Positions 56,856 through 64,000 of a stretch of DNA of 64,000 nucleotides are shown piece after piece. The position numbers and the translations under genes were made by a program. Numbering within the stretch: the first letter of the stretch is position 1; every line of letters begins with the position of its first letter. Source of the DNA: Oscillospiraceae bacterium (GTDB lineage Bacteria; Bacillota; Clostridia; Oscillospirales; Oscillospiraceae); NCBI GenBank assembly GCA_017415425.1, contig JAFQGT010000016.1, positions 1 through 64,000 of the forward strand, in the 5' to 3' direction. Under the pieces are notes generated by a model. It did no database searches, was not told where the DNA came from, and saw only the letters and a list, made by a program, of their open reading frames with translations.

Positions 56856-58606
56856 ACTTTTGTCCCCTTGCTTTCTTTCAGCTTATTGCGCAGAGCCAGC
56901 AGGTCATCATCCGAGGACACCGCTCTGCCTTGCTGCTCTGCCAGGATGATCTTGACGCAATCCCGGAAAGCATTTTCATTCACCGGACTCTGCCGCCGGT
57001 GATAGATTCCCGTAATGTGGGAAGTCTCCTCCGCAGACAGATCCTCCAGTACCGCCGGGGATACTTCCATTCCGGAGCCGTAACGGATTACCAGTTGATC
57101 ATATACCTTTCCCAGCAGGGGAACGGAGAACTGACTGCCCGCAAGATGCTTACAATGCTCCAGCATCGCCGGTTCCCGTAGGATCTGGGCAATCACATCC
57201 TCCTCTGCCAGGGCGGATTTCATATTATCATAACGGATTGACCGTTCCTTTGGCTGCAAGGCTCTGGCCGGTGCAAGATCGATCTTCTCCTGCTGTTTCT
57301 TTTCTTTTGCGATGCGGCGCTTATAGGCCTTGTCCACTTCCAGCTTCATCGCCTCAGCGCTGATGCCGGCAGATTCCGCCACCCGGCCGCCGTAAACTTC
57401 CCGCTTGACAAAGCTGCCTAAGGTGCAGATCAGCTCTGCCGCCTCCTGGACATAGCGGATCTTCTGATCGTCCTCCCGCAGGTCATACTTTGCCCGAATG
57501 GCATTCAGCTGATACTCCACTCGATTGGAAGACTGCTCCAGCAGAATCTTAAACCGATCCGCACCGAATTTTTTCAAGAATTCGTCCGGGTCTTTGGCAT
57601 CCCGCATCCGCAGGACTTTGATTTGAATACCCGCCTTTTCCAGCATCGGAATGGCCCGCTGGGCCGCCCGTTGACCGGCTTCATCTCCGTCATAAATCAG
57701 ATACAGCTGCTCGGTGTACCGACTTAAAAGCGCCGCGTGCTCCTCGGTCAAAGAGGTGCCCAGCGATGCCACCGCGCAGTCAAACCCATACTGATGCAGG
57801 GCGATGGCATCCATATAGCCCTCCACCAGGATCAGATACCCCAGTTTGCTCTTCTTGGCCATATTGAGTCCAAACAGATTCTTCCGCTTATTAAAGATCA
57901 AAGTCTCCGGAGAGTTTAAGTACTTGGCCGCATTGGGGTCTTTGTTGTTCATAATCCGGCCGCCGAAGCCGATCACATTCCCCCGCACATCAATAATGGG
58001 GAACATCAGCCGATCCCGGAACCGGTCAAAAATATTTCCGTTTTTCCGGGAGACAGTCACAAGACCGGAATCGATCAGCTCTTGTTGGGTGTAACCCTTA
58101 GCTTGCATTTCCTTTACCAGCGCATCCCAGCTGTCGGGGGCATAACCCACACCGAAGGTGGTCAGGGTGGATTTGGGCATACCCCGACCTAAGGCATACT
58201 CCAAAGCCTCTTTGCCATTGGGCGCGTACAGCTGAGTGTGAAAAAACCGGGCCGCTTCCTTATGGAGCGCCCACAGCCGTTCCTGCTGCCGGTAGCGGCT
58301 TTGATACTGCTCGTCCTCCGGTACTTGCATACCGGCCCGCTTGGCAAGAGCCCGCACCGCATCCGGATAGCTGAGTCCCTCCACCTCCATCATAAAGTTG
58401 ACGGCACCGCCACCCTTATGGCAGCCAAAGCAGTAATAAATTCCCTTATCCGGCGCCACGGAGAAGGAGGCCGTCTTCTCCCCGTGGAAGGGGCAAAGGC
58501 CAAACAGATTGCCGCCGGAGCGCTTTAAGCTCACATATTGCCCCACCACATCCTCAATGGGATTGCGGGCTATCAGTTCATCAATAAATGACGGTGGAAA
58601 TGCCAT
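56852..58606 (-). CDS. dnaG: DNA primase
   Basis: DnaG (584 residues) synthesises primers for replication. The N-terminal zinc-binding domain has CPFHGEKTASF and YYCFGCHKGG, the RNA polymerase core follows with GVGYAPDSWDALV, and the TOPRIM metal site is LILVEGYMDAIALHQ with YLIYDGDEAGQ. The C-terminal helicase-interaction domain (about 450-584) is present. RBS AAAGGAG. The downstream sigma gene overlaps it by ATGA, as in many bacteria where dnaG and the housekeeping sigma form one operon. Confidence 0.95.
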   Translation of the reverse strand: MAFPPSFIDELIARNPIEDVVGQYVSLKRSGGNLFGLCPFHGEKTASFSVAPDKGIYYCFGCHKGGGAVNFMMEVEGLSYPDAVRALAKRAGMQVPEDEQYQSRYRQQERLWALHKEAARFFHTQLYAPNGKEALEYALGRGMPKSTLTTFGVGYAPDSWDALVKEMQAKGYTQQELIDSGLVTVSRKNGNIFDRFRDRLMFPIIDVRGNVIGFGGRIMNNKDPNAAKYLNSPETLIFNKRKNLFGLNMAKKSKLGYLILVEGYMDAIALHQYGFDCAVASLGTSLTEEHAALLSRYTEQLYLIYDGDEAGQRAAQRAIPMLEKAGIQIKVLRMRDAKDPDEFLKKFGADRFKILLEQSSNRVEYQLNAIRAKYDLREDDQKIRYVQEAAELICTLGSFVKREVYGGRVAESAGISAEAMKLEVDKAYKRRIAKEKKQQEKIDLAPARALQPKERSIRYDNMKSALAEEDVIAQILREPAMLEHCKHLAGSQFSVPLLGKVYDQLVIRYGSGMEVSPAVLEDLSAEETSHITGIYHRRQSPVNENAFRDCVKIILAEQQGRAVSSDDDLLALRNKLKESKGTKV

Positions 58607-58654
58607 ACCTCTTTCTCCTTTCCGAAAATAGTCTATTTTATCAATAATATCACA

Positions 58655-59668
58655 TTATCCACGGACATTCCACCCCGAAGGGATAAAAAGTTCCGTATAC
58701 TTGCCTACCGCATAATTATCGGTCATACCGGCGATATAGTCACACACCGTCCGCTCCGTACCTTCCTGCGCTATCTGAGTCCGGAAAACATCCGGAAGTG
58801 CCTCGGGATGGTTATAGTAGTACTCATACATCCGCAGCAGCATCCCCTGGGCTTTTACCTCTTCGCTTTTGGCGACGGGATTGCGATAGACCCGCTCAAA
58901 CATAAACTCCCGCAGCTGATGCAGCGCCTGTTCTGCCTTTGGCGCAAAGCCGATGCTCCCCGACTCCCGGGAATGGGTGATCATATCGCATACCAGTGCA
59001 TTAATTCGCTTGGAATGGTTGTCCCCCAGGATTTGCGTCACGGATTTTGGGATATCATTCGGATCCAGAATATCTGCCCGGATGGCATCGTCAATGTCGT
59101 GATTTACATAAGCCACCCGGTCTGCCCAACGGACGATCTGTCCTTCCATCGTCTCCGGGATGCAGGGACCAGTATGACCCAGAATACCCATACGGACTTC
59201 ATAGGTCAGATTCAAACCCGCTCCGTCTTTTTCCAGCACATCCACCACCCGCAGACTCTGCTCATTGTGGCAGAAGGGCTGACCCATTGCCTGTGTCAGT
59301 GCCACTTCACCTGCGTGACCGAAGGGGGTATGTCCCAGATCGTGACCGATGGCGGCAGCCTCTGCCAGATCCTCGTTGAGATTCAACGCCTTGGCAACCG
59401 TACGGGCGATCCGCGCCACCTCGATGGTATGGGTCATCCGGGTACGGTAATGGTCGCCCTCAGGGCGCAGAAATACTTGTGTCTTGTGCATCAATCGACG
59501 AAATGCCTTGCTGTGGATGATTTTATCCGTATCCCGCTGATAGGCGGTCCGCACATCATCCTCCCTTGGCTCCTCCGGGTGCAGTCTGCCTTTGGATTCG
59601 TCAGAAAATGCTGCTTTGGGGTCCAGTTGTTGATGCTCCAATGCTTCCAATTCTTCCCGTAATGTCAT
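58655..59668 (-). CDS. Deoxyguanosinetriphosphate triphosphohydrolase-like HD protein
   Basis: The 337-residue protein is of the dGTPase type: RRLMHKTQVFLRPEGDHYRTR, then the HD motif HTIEVARIA and AAIGHDLGHTPFGHAGE. Such enzymes hydrolyse dNTPs to nucleosides and triphosphate; some act in phage defence. Start ATG at 59668 with GGAGGGTTG upstream; a TTG nine bases upstream is a weaker alternative. It follows the yigZ gene with a short overlap. Confidence 0.88.
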   Translation of the reverse strand: MTLREELEALEHQQLDPKAAFSDESKGRLHPEEPREDDVRTAYQRDTDKIIHSKAFRRLMHKTQVFLRPEGDHYRTRMTHTIEVARIARTVAKALNLNEDLAEAAAIGHDLGHTPFGHAGEVALTQAMGQPFCHNEQSLRVVDVLEKDGAGLNLTYEVRMGILGHTGPCIPETMEGQIVRWADRVAYVNHDIDDAIRADILDPNDIPKSVTQILGDNHSKRINALVCDMITHSRESGSIGFAPKAEQALHQLREFMFERVYRNPVAKSEEVKAQGMLLRMYEYYYNHPEALPDVFRTQIAQEGTERTVCDYIAGMTDNYAVGKYTELFIPSGWNVRG

Positions 59669-59673
59669 CCGTA

Positions 59674-60303
59674 TCAACCCTCCACAGGAAATGCCCGGTA
59701 CTCCAGTCCAGTTTCTATACCCTCCACAGTGCCGGAGGTCATATCGATCAATTTGTCCAAAAATGCCTTTGTATCAGCCTGCGCCACCAGGATCTCCAGA
59801 TCCACTTCCGCGCCAAACTGGGTGTCCCGGATAATGCCTCCAAAAGTGGCCACCTCCAGCTTCACCCGCTCGTAAAAGTTGTAGGGGCAAGGAACATACA
59901 ATACACTCCACACCCGTTTCATTGATTTACCGGCCGCATCAATGGCGATCTTGGTGCCCTTGGTGTAGGCCCGTACCAAGCCACCGGCTCCCAGTAATGT
60001 ACCCCCGAAATATCGGGTCACCACACAGCAGATGTTAAAAAGGTTCTCCTTTTGCAGCACCTGCACCATCGGCATACCTGCAGTGCCGCCCGGCTCTCCG
60101 TCATCAGAAAACCGGACCGCGCCGTCCTTAATGATATATGCCCAGCAGTTATGGGTGGCATCATAATGCTGCTTTTTCATCGCAGCAATATGCTCCAGTG
60201 CCTCTTCTTCTGTCTCCACAGGCCAGACTCTGCCGATAAACCTGGATTTTTTCTCGATAAACTCATCTTCCCCAAATCCCGTGGGTACCAGGTATTCGTC
60301 CAA
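59674..60303 (-). CDS. YigZ/IMPACT family protein
   Basis: The 209-residue protein belongs to the UPF0029/YigZ (IMPACT) family: FIEKKSRFIGRVW, ATHNCWAYII, FSDDGEPGGTAGMPM and VVTRYFGGTLLGAGGLVRAY. The N-terminal RWD-related domain and a ferredoxin-like C-terminal part are recognised in structures; the cellular role is not known. RBS AGGAGTG within the hflX end. Between hflX and dgt in the operon. Confidence 0.9.
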   Translation of the reverse strand: MDEYLVPTGFGEDEFIEKKSRFIGRVWPVETEEEALEHIAAMKKQHYDATHNCWAYIIKDGAVRFSDDGEPGGTAGMPMVQVLQKENLFNICCVVTRYFGGTLLGAGGLVRAYTKGTKIAIDAAGKSMKRVWSVLYVPCPYNFYERVKLEVATFGGIIRDTQFGAEVDLEILVAQADTKAFLDKLIDMTSGTVEGIETGLEYRAFPVEG

Positions 60304-60306
60304 GGC

Positions 60307-61575
60307 TTAACACTCCTTTGTGATATAGTCTTTGAGTCTGCCGTAGAGGATGGAGTCTACCACCGTTTCCACCACGATACCCTCGCCGGTGTATTCCACA
60401 TTTTTCACCTGAGCGCCGGAATGGAGGGTGTCCACCATACCGCCCATAGAGTAAGGCAGGGTCACCACAATATGATGGCGGCTGTGACCTAAGGCATTTT
60501 CGATGGCCTGCAAAAGTGCCTCCATACCGTAGCCCTTCTTAGCGGAGATCTTCACAATGTCCTGTCCCACAGGAATATCCTCGGAACTGACAATATCTGC
60601 TTTATTATAGCACTGCAGCACCTTGGTGCCGGGTTTTGCCAGCTTGGCGATCAAACCGTCCACCACCTGAATATGCTCCTCCCGGTTAGGGTCTGCCGCA
60701 TCGATCACGTGCAGCAACAGGTCTGCATATTCCAGTTCCTCCAAGGTTGCCCGGAACGCATCCACCAAATGGTGGGGCAGCTTGGCGATAAAGCCAACCG
60801 TGTCCGACAAGATCACATCCAGATTATCCGACACCGTCAACTGCCGGGAGGTGGTGTCCAAAGTATCAAACAGGCGATTGTTAGCAGGGATACCTGCATC
60901 CGTCAAGTAGTTCAGCAGGGTGGATTTTCCTGCGTTGGTGTAGCCCACGATGGCAACCACCGGCACGGAATTTTTCATTCTCCGCTCCCGCTGGACGCCC
61001 CGCACCTGCCGCACCTGCTCCAGTTCGTCCTGCAGGCGGGCGATCCGTTCCCGAATGTGCCGTCTGTCGGACTCCAGCTTGGTCTCACCGGGGCCCCGGG
61101 TGCCGATGCCGCCACCCTGCCGGGACAGGCTCTTACCCATACCGGACAGCCGGGGCAGCAGATACTTATACTGAGCCAGTTCCACCTGCAGGCGGCCCTC
61201 TTTGGTTTTGGCCCGCTGGGCAAAGATGTCCAGAATCAAGGCGCTTCGATCCAGCACCGTGACACCCAATATCTCCTCCAAGGCCCGAATATGGCCGGGA
61301 GACAGTTCGTTATCGAACACTACCATTGTGGACTGGGTCACTTCAACCAGCATTTTTACTTCCTGCGCCTTGCCCTCGCCGATGAAACTGTGGGCATCGG
61401 GGGCGTGGCGGTTTTGCAGGATCTTACCAGTGCAGAATCCGCCGGCGGTCTCCAGCAACGCTTCCAGTTCCTCCAAGGTCTCATCCGTTGCGGTCTGGGC
61501 CGCGGTAAAGCAGTCTGCGTTCAAACCCACCAGCACTGCCCGTTCCTGTATATGCTCTCCAAATGTTGCTTCCAT
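60307..61575 (-). CDS. hflX: GTPase HflX
   Basis: HflX (422 residues) is a ribosome-splitting GTPase that also helps heat-shocked ribosomes. The N-terminal ND1-type domain is followed by the G domain: GYTNAGKSTLLN (G1), DTLDTTSRQL, LSDTVGFI (G3), CYNKADIV (G4). The helical spacer region contains GIGTRGPGETKLESDRR, diagnostic of the family. Start ATG at 61575 after GGGGGG; a start 30 bases upstream is possible. First gene of the leftward block. Confidence 0.94.
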   Translation of the reverse strand: MEATFGEHIQERAVLVGLNADCFTAAQTATDETLEELEALLETAGGFCTGKILQNRHAPDAHSFIGEGKAQEVKMLVEVTQSTMVVFDNELSPGHIRALEEILGVTVLDRSALILDIFAQRAKTKEGRLQVELAQYKYLLPRLSGMGKSLSRQGGGIGTRGPGETKLESDRRHIRERIARLQDELEQVRQVRGVQRERRMKNSVPVVAIVGYTNAGKSTLLNYLTDAGIPANNRLFDTLDTTSRQLTVSDNLDVILSDTVGFIAKLPHHLVDAFRATLEELEYADLLLHVIDAADPNREEHIQVVDGLIAKLAKPGTKVLQCYNKADIVSSEDIPVGQDIVKISAKKGYGMEALLQAIENALGHSRHHIVVTLPYSMGGMVDTLHSGAQVKNVEYTGEGIVVETVVDSILYGRLKDYITKEC

Positions 61576-61679
61576 AAATCCCCCCGGCGCAGCGCGCCTG
61601 CGCAAAAATGCATTATTTTATATTATATCACATAACCGGAACGCCAGACAACAAAATATTTTCCAATTCAGAAATGAAA

Positions 61680-61713
61680 AAAGTCCGTACTACGATTCGT
61701 AGCACGGACTTTC
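61680..61713 (-). terminator. Terminator of rpmE
   Basis: AAAGTCCGT, then CTACGATTCGTAG with ACGGACTTT, forms a hairpin just after the L31 stop on the minus strand. Confidence 0.8.
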
Positions 61714-61717
61714 AATC

Positions 61718-61918
61718 TTACTTCAGACCAAATCTCTTGTTGAAACGGTCAACACGTCCACCGGTGTCAACCAGCTTCTGCTTGCCGGTATAGAAAGGGT
61801 GGCACTTGGAGCAGATTTCGACCTTGATGTCCTTCTTGGTGGAGCCGGTGGTAAAAGTATTACCGCAAGCGCAGCGAATCGTAGTCTGTTCGTAGTTAGG
61901 ATGGATGCCTTCTCTCAT
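61718..61918 (-). CDS. rpmE: Ribosomal protein L31
   Basis: L31 (66 residues) is a 50S protein at the intersubunit region. It starts [19 protein letters not shown] and has the zinc-binding C+ form, with Cys pairs in CACG and [12 protein letters not shown], and the typical C-terminal [14 protein letters not shown]. Start ATG at 61918 with AAAGAGGTG upstream; a GTG three codons earlier overlaps that site. It is a monocistronic gene with a candidate autoregulatory leader. Confidence 0.97.
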   Translation of the reverse strand: MREGIHPNYEQTTIRCACGNTFTTGSTKKDIKVEICSKCHPFYTGKQKLVDTGGRVDRFNKRFGLK

Positions 61919-61947
61919 TTCGTTCACCTCTTTCTTCTAAGTTAAAA

Positions 61948-61980
61948 GGGCGCAATTGCCCCAGCAATTCTTAATCGCCC
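61948..61980 (-). ncRNA. Candidate L31 leader hairpin
   Basis: The minus strand folds as GGGCG, six bases, AATTGC, TGGG, GCAATT, one base, CGCCC, 30 bases upstream of rpmE. Known L31 leaders in Firmicutes autoregulate by binding L31. I did not match a covariance model. Confidence 0.45.
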
Positions 61981-61984
61981 GGAT

Positions 61985-62013
61985 ATCATAACACAGTCAT
62001 TTGGGAATTGCAA
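61985..62013 (-). promoter_or_regulatory. Promoter of rpmE
   Basis: The minus strand has TTGCAA (62008-62013), 17 bases, then TATGAT (61985-61990). Confidence 0.65.
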
Positions 62014-62044
62014 GTGTTTTTTTCTGATTTTTTAACTTTTTTCA

Positions 62045-63268
62045 TTAAAAAGCCCAATTGCCCTTGTGGAAAATGGTAACCGTTCTGCCGTCGCGGGTGA
62101 TGGCGTCGATATGCATAGAATCACAGCCGATCATAAAGTCTTCGTGGATCATCGAATCGTTGATGCCCAGCGCCCGGCATTCTTCCAGAGTTTTGTTGTG
62201 ATGATCCCGGATGGTATCGGCATAACCCATACCCAGCGCCAGGTGGCAGGCGGCGTTTTCGTCAAACAGGGTGTTATAGAACAGTAGGCCGCTTTGGGCA
62301 ATGGGACTGTTCTGGGGAACCAGCGCGCACTCACCCAGATAGGCTGCGCCCTCGTCCATAGAGATCATCGTGTTCAGCAGTTCCTCACCCACCTCGGCCT
62401 TGGCTTCCACAGCCTTGCCGTTTTCAAAGCGGATGGAGAAGTTATCGATCAGCTGACCCTGATAAGAAAGGGGCTTGGTGGAATAGACAATACCCTCTGC
62501 CTGTCCCCGCTTGGGAGAGATGAAGCACTCTTCGGTGGGGATGTTGGGGTTAAAGTAGATGCCCTCCCGGCTGGTCTCACCGCCGCCGCAGAAGATGGCT
62601 TCCGGGATCATTCCCACTGTCAGATCGGTGCCGTTGTCTGCTGTAAAGTGCAGCTTATCGATGCCCAGGTTATTCAGGTAGTCGCAACGGGCCTTCAGGT
62701 TGGCATTATGCTCCTGCCAGGCCTTCACAGGATCCTCGGTGACCCGGGCGGTAAAAAGGATCGCCTCCCACAGCTTTTCCATAGCCACACTGACCCGCAT
62801 ACCGGGGAATACCTTCTTGGCCCAGGCGGCGCCGGGCACGGCGGCGATGGTCCACTGCTGCTTGCCCTCACGCTGATCCATATAAGACTTGAGGATAGGA
62901 TAGATCATCTGCCGGGACTTGGCCAGCTTTTGGGTATTCATACCCTTCAGGCCGTCGGGATCCTCGGAGATCAGATGAATGCGGGCAGGCAGGGTGTCGC
63001 AGTAGTGCTGCTGACGGGCCTTTTCCCACTCCTTCACCGTACCCAAGGTCTTCAGACTTCTGTAGCGCACGTGGACTTTCTCCAGAGGCTGATAGTTCCA
63101 CAGCACGGTGACCTCCCGGGCTTTGGCCTTATAGGCCTCCTCCACCACCATCTGGACAAATTCCGGCTGATCCAGATCGGCATACACCAATACATCCTGC
63201 CCCTTCTGTACATTGGCGCCGCAGCGGACAATCAATCGGGCGTACTCTCTTAAAACTGTTTTCTTCAT
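62045..63268 (-). CDS. M29-family aminopeptidase
   Basis: The 407-residue enzyme matches the M29 (AmpS/PepS) thermophilic aminopeptidase family: LIVRCGANVQKGQDVLVYA at the N-terminus, then a metal site in the C-terminal half (GGGETSREGIYFNPNIPTEE with GQAEGIVYSTKPLSY, and DEGAAYLGECALVP, HHNKTLEECRALG). It hydrolyses N-terminal amino acids using a binuclear metal centre. RBS AAAGGAGTAAG gives start ATG at 63268; in-frame codons further upstream lack a binding site. Confidence 0.9.
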   Translation of the reverse strand: MKKTVLREYARLIVRCGANVQKGQDVLVYADLDQPEFVQMVVEEAYKAKAREVTVLWNYQPLEKVHVRYRSLKTLGTVKEWEKARQQHYCDTLPARIHLISEDPDGLKGMNTQKLAKSRQMIYPILKSYMDQREGKQQWTIAAVPGAAWAKKVFPGMRVSVAMEKLWEAILFTARVTEDPVKAWQEHNANLKARCDYLNNLGIDKLHFTADNGTDLTVGMIPEAIFCGGGETSREGIYFNPNIPTEECFISPKRGQAEGIVYSTKPLSYQGQLIDNFSIRFENGKAVEAKAEVGEELLNTMISMDEGAAYLGECALVPQNSPIAQSGLLFYNTLFDENAACHLALGMGYADTIRDHHNKTLEECRALGINDSMIHEDFMIGCDSMHIDAITRDGRTVTIFHKGNWAF

Positions 63269-63296
63269 ATACTTACTCCTTTGTTTGTTTTCTTTT

Positions 63297-63325
63297 ATGG
63301 TAACAGATTTCCCCACCTCCGTCAA
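63297..63325 (-). promoter_or_regulatory. Promoter of the M29 aminopeptidase gene
   Basis: The minus strand has TTGACG (63320-63325), 17 bases, then TACCAT (63297-63302). Confidence 0.6.
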
Positions 63326-63331
63326 TGGATG

Positions 63332-63359
63332 TTGCTTTTTTCATAAGAAACGGTATAAT
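63332..63359 (+). promoter_or_regulatory. Promoter of the methyltransferase gene at the right edge
   Basis: TTGCTT (63332-63337), 16 bases, then TATAAT (63354-63359), 22 bases upstream of the coding start. Confidence 0.65.
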
Positions 63360-63381
63360 AAAGGGCAAAGGAAGTGGTACT

Positions 63382-64000
63382 ATGCTGACCCTCGCAGAAT
63401 TCAAGACTCTGACCGAAAACCCACTTTTGCTGGACGGCGCCACCGGCTCCAATCTTCAAAAAGCCGGTATGCCCCGAGGCTGCTGCACGGAGGAATGGAT
63501 CCTTGCCAATCCGGAAGCGTTGATTCATCTGCAGCGCAGCTATGCCGCGGCGGGCAGCCATATCATTTACGCCCCCACCTTTCAAGCCCAACCGATGGCT
63601 CTGGAGCGGGTGAACCTTCACAAGCAGACCCAGACTGTCAACGCCCACTTGGTTGCCCTGTCCCGGTCTGCCGCGCCGGATGCGCTGATCGCCGGAAATC
63701 TCACCACTCTGGCCGCCTACTGCGATAGCTTTGACCCGGCTTTGTTTGACACTTTGGTAGAAAACTATCGGGTACAGATCGGCGGCCTTTTGGAGGGCGG
63801 TGCGGATCTTCTGGCAGCGGAAACTCTGATGTATCCCCAGGAAGCGGAAGCCATCTTCACCGCCGCTCAGCTGGAAGGCGCAGAAGTATCGATGTACACC
63901 TTTACGATGCAGCCGGATGGCAGCCTGTTTTCCGGTCGTCCCGCCGGTCCTGTACTGCGGGAATTGGAGGAAGCCGGTGCAGCTGCCGTAGGCTTTAACT
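63382..64000 (+). CDS. Homocysteine S-methyltransferase domain, methionine synthase-like (partial)
   Basis: The open frame runs off the right edge after about 206 codons. It matches the homocysteine-binding domain of B12-dependent methionine synthase or its relatives: LLLDGATGSNLQKAGMPRG near residue 16, IIYAPTFQAQP around residue 60, IAGNLTTLAAYC and GADLLAAETLMYP. Metal-binding cysteines (GGCC-type) lie beyond the edge, so domain length and B12 dependence are not visible. Start ATG at 63382 with GGAAGTGG upstream. Confidence 0.85.
   Translation, partial: MLTLAEFKTLTENPLLLDGATGSNLQKAGMPRGCCTEEWILANPEALIHLQRSYAAAGSHIIYAPTFQAQPMALERVNLHKQTQTVNAHLVALSRSAAPDALIAGNLTTLAAYCDSFDPALFDTLVENYRVQIGGLLEGGADLLAAETLMYPQEAEAIFTAAQLEGAEVSMYTFTMQPDGSLFSGRPAGPVLRELEEAGAAAVGFN

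Overview
The window looks like chromosome from an anaerobic, endospore-forming member of the Clostridia, most like a gut Oscillospiraceae/Ruminococcaceae genome. Supporting evidence in the sequence: both dipicolinate synthase subunits (dpaA, dpaB), an uninterrupted mother-cell sigma factor gene sigK, an IspH-ribosomal protein S1 fusion, rubrerythrin, a SAM-I riboswitch upstream of metK, and many promoters close to TTGACA-17-TATAAT. The assignment rests on gene content and no database search was made. I saw no CRISPR array, insertion sequence or prophage.

Layout. 0-2.8 kb: a promoter that fires off the left edge (possibly an rRNA leader), hpf, a DUF4364 gene and dpaAB. 2.8-9.5 kb: nadE, riboswitch-controlled metK, a rhomboid-like membrane protein, thyA-folA and a DprA-like gene behind a DEAD-box helicase. 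10.9-15 kb: tmk, a DJ-1 family gene, mltG and a U32 peptidase. 15-16.5 kb: a two-gene lipid module (PlsC-like and PAP2-like).

16.5-25.2 kb is the most interesting block: a divergent sugar locus. A LacI regulator, an L-fucose isomerase and FucU run rightward. An FGGY kinase, an SrlD-like dehydrogenase, a PHP-domain protein and a SorE-like reductase run leftward. Two copies of one 18-bp operator lie between the divergent promoters. No fuculose-1-phosphate aldolase or transporter is present. The SorE and SrlD homologues suggest a reduce-then-reoxidise route for a ketose 1-phosphate.

25-37 kb: lipoproteins, metY, ltaE, an aldo-keto reductase with ferredoxin clusters, a short upstream ORF ending in a terminator ahead of a lipoprotein, and a zinc metalloprotease whose signal peptide is out of frame. 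Then come an ECF sigma/anti-sigma pair with its own candidate promoter, tRNA-Trp and tRNA-Met, sigK, glmM with a left-handed beta-helix acyltransferase, and rubrerythrin. 37.1-40.2 kb is a visibly AT-rich accessory segment next to tRNA-Leu. It holds a cytosine methyltransferase with an N-terminal DNA-binding domain, a likely restriction enzyme, a ribbon-helix-helix protein and a small zinc-ribbon protein.

40-64 kb: ygiQ, vanZ, tRNA-Ser, a HAD phosphatase, coaX, three small uncharacterised genes in a row, trpS and gltX. A long leftward block then runs hflX-yigZ-dgt-dnaG-sigma-sigma2-cmk-ispH/rpsA-Dabb-ACT-PFL. The window ends with rpmE, an M29 aminopeptidase and the start of a methionine-synthase-like gene. 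Two sigma-70 genes follow dnaG where one is usual, and the second is degenerate.
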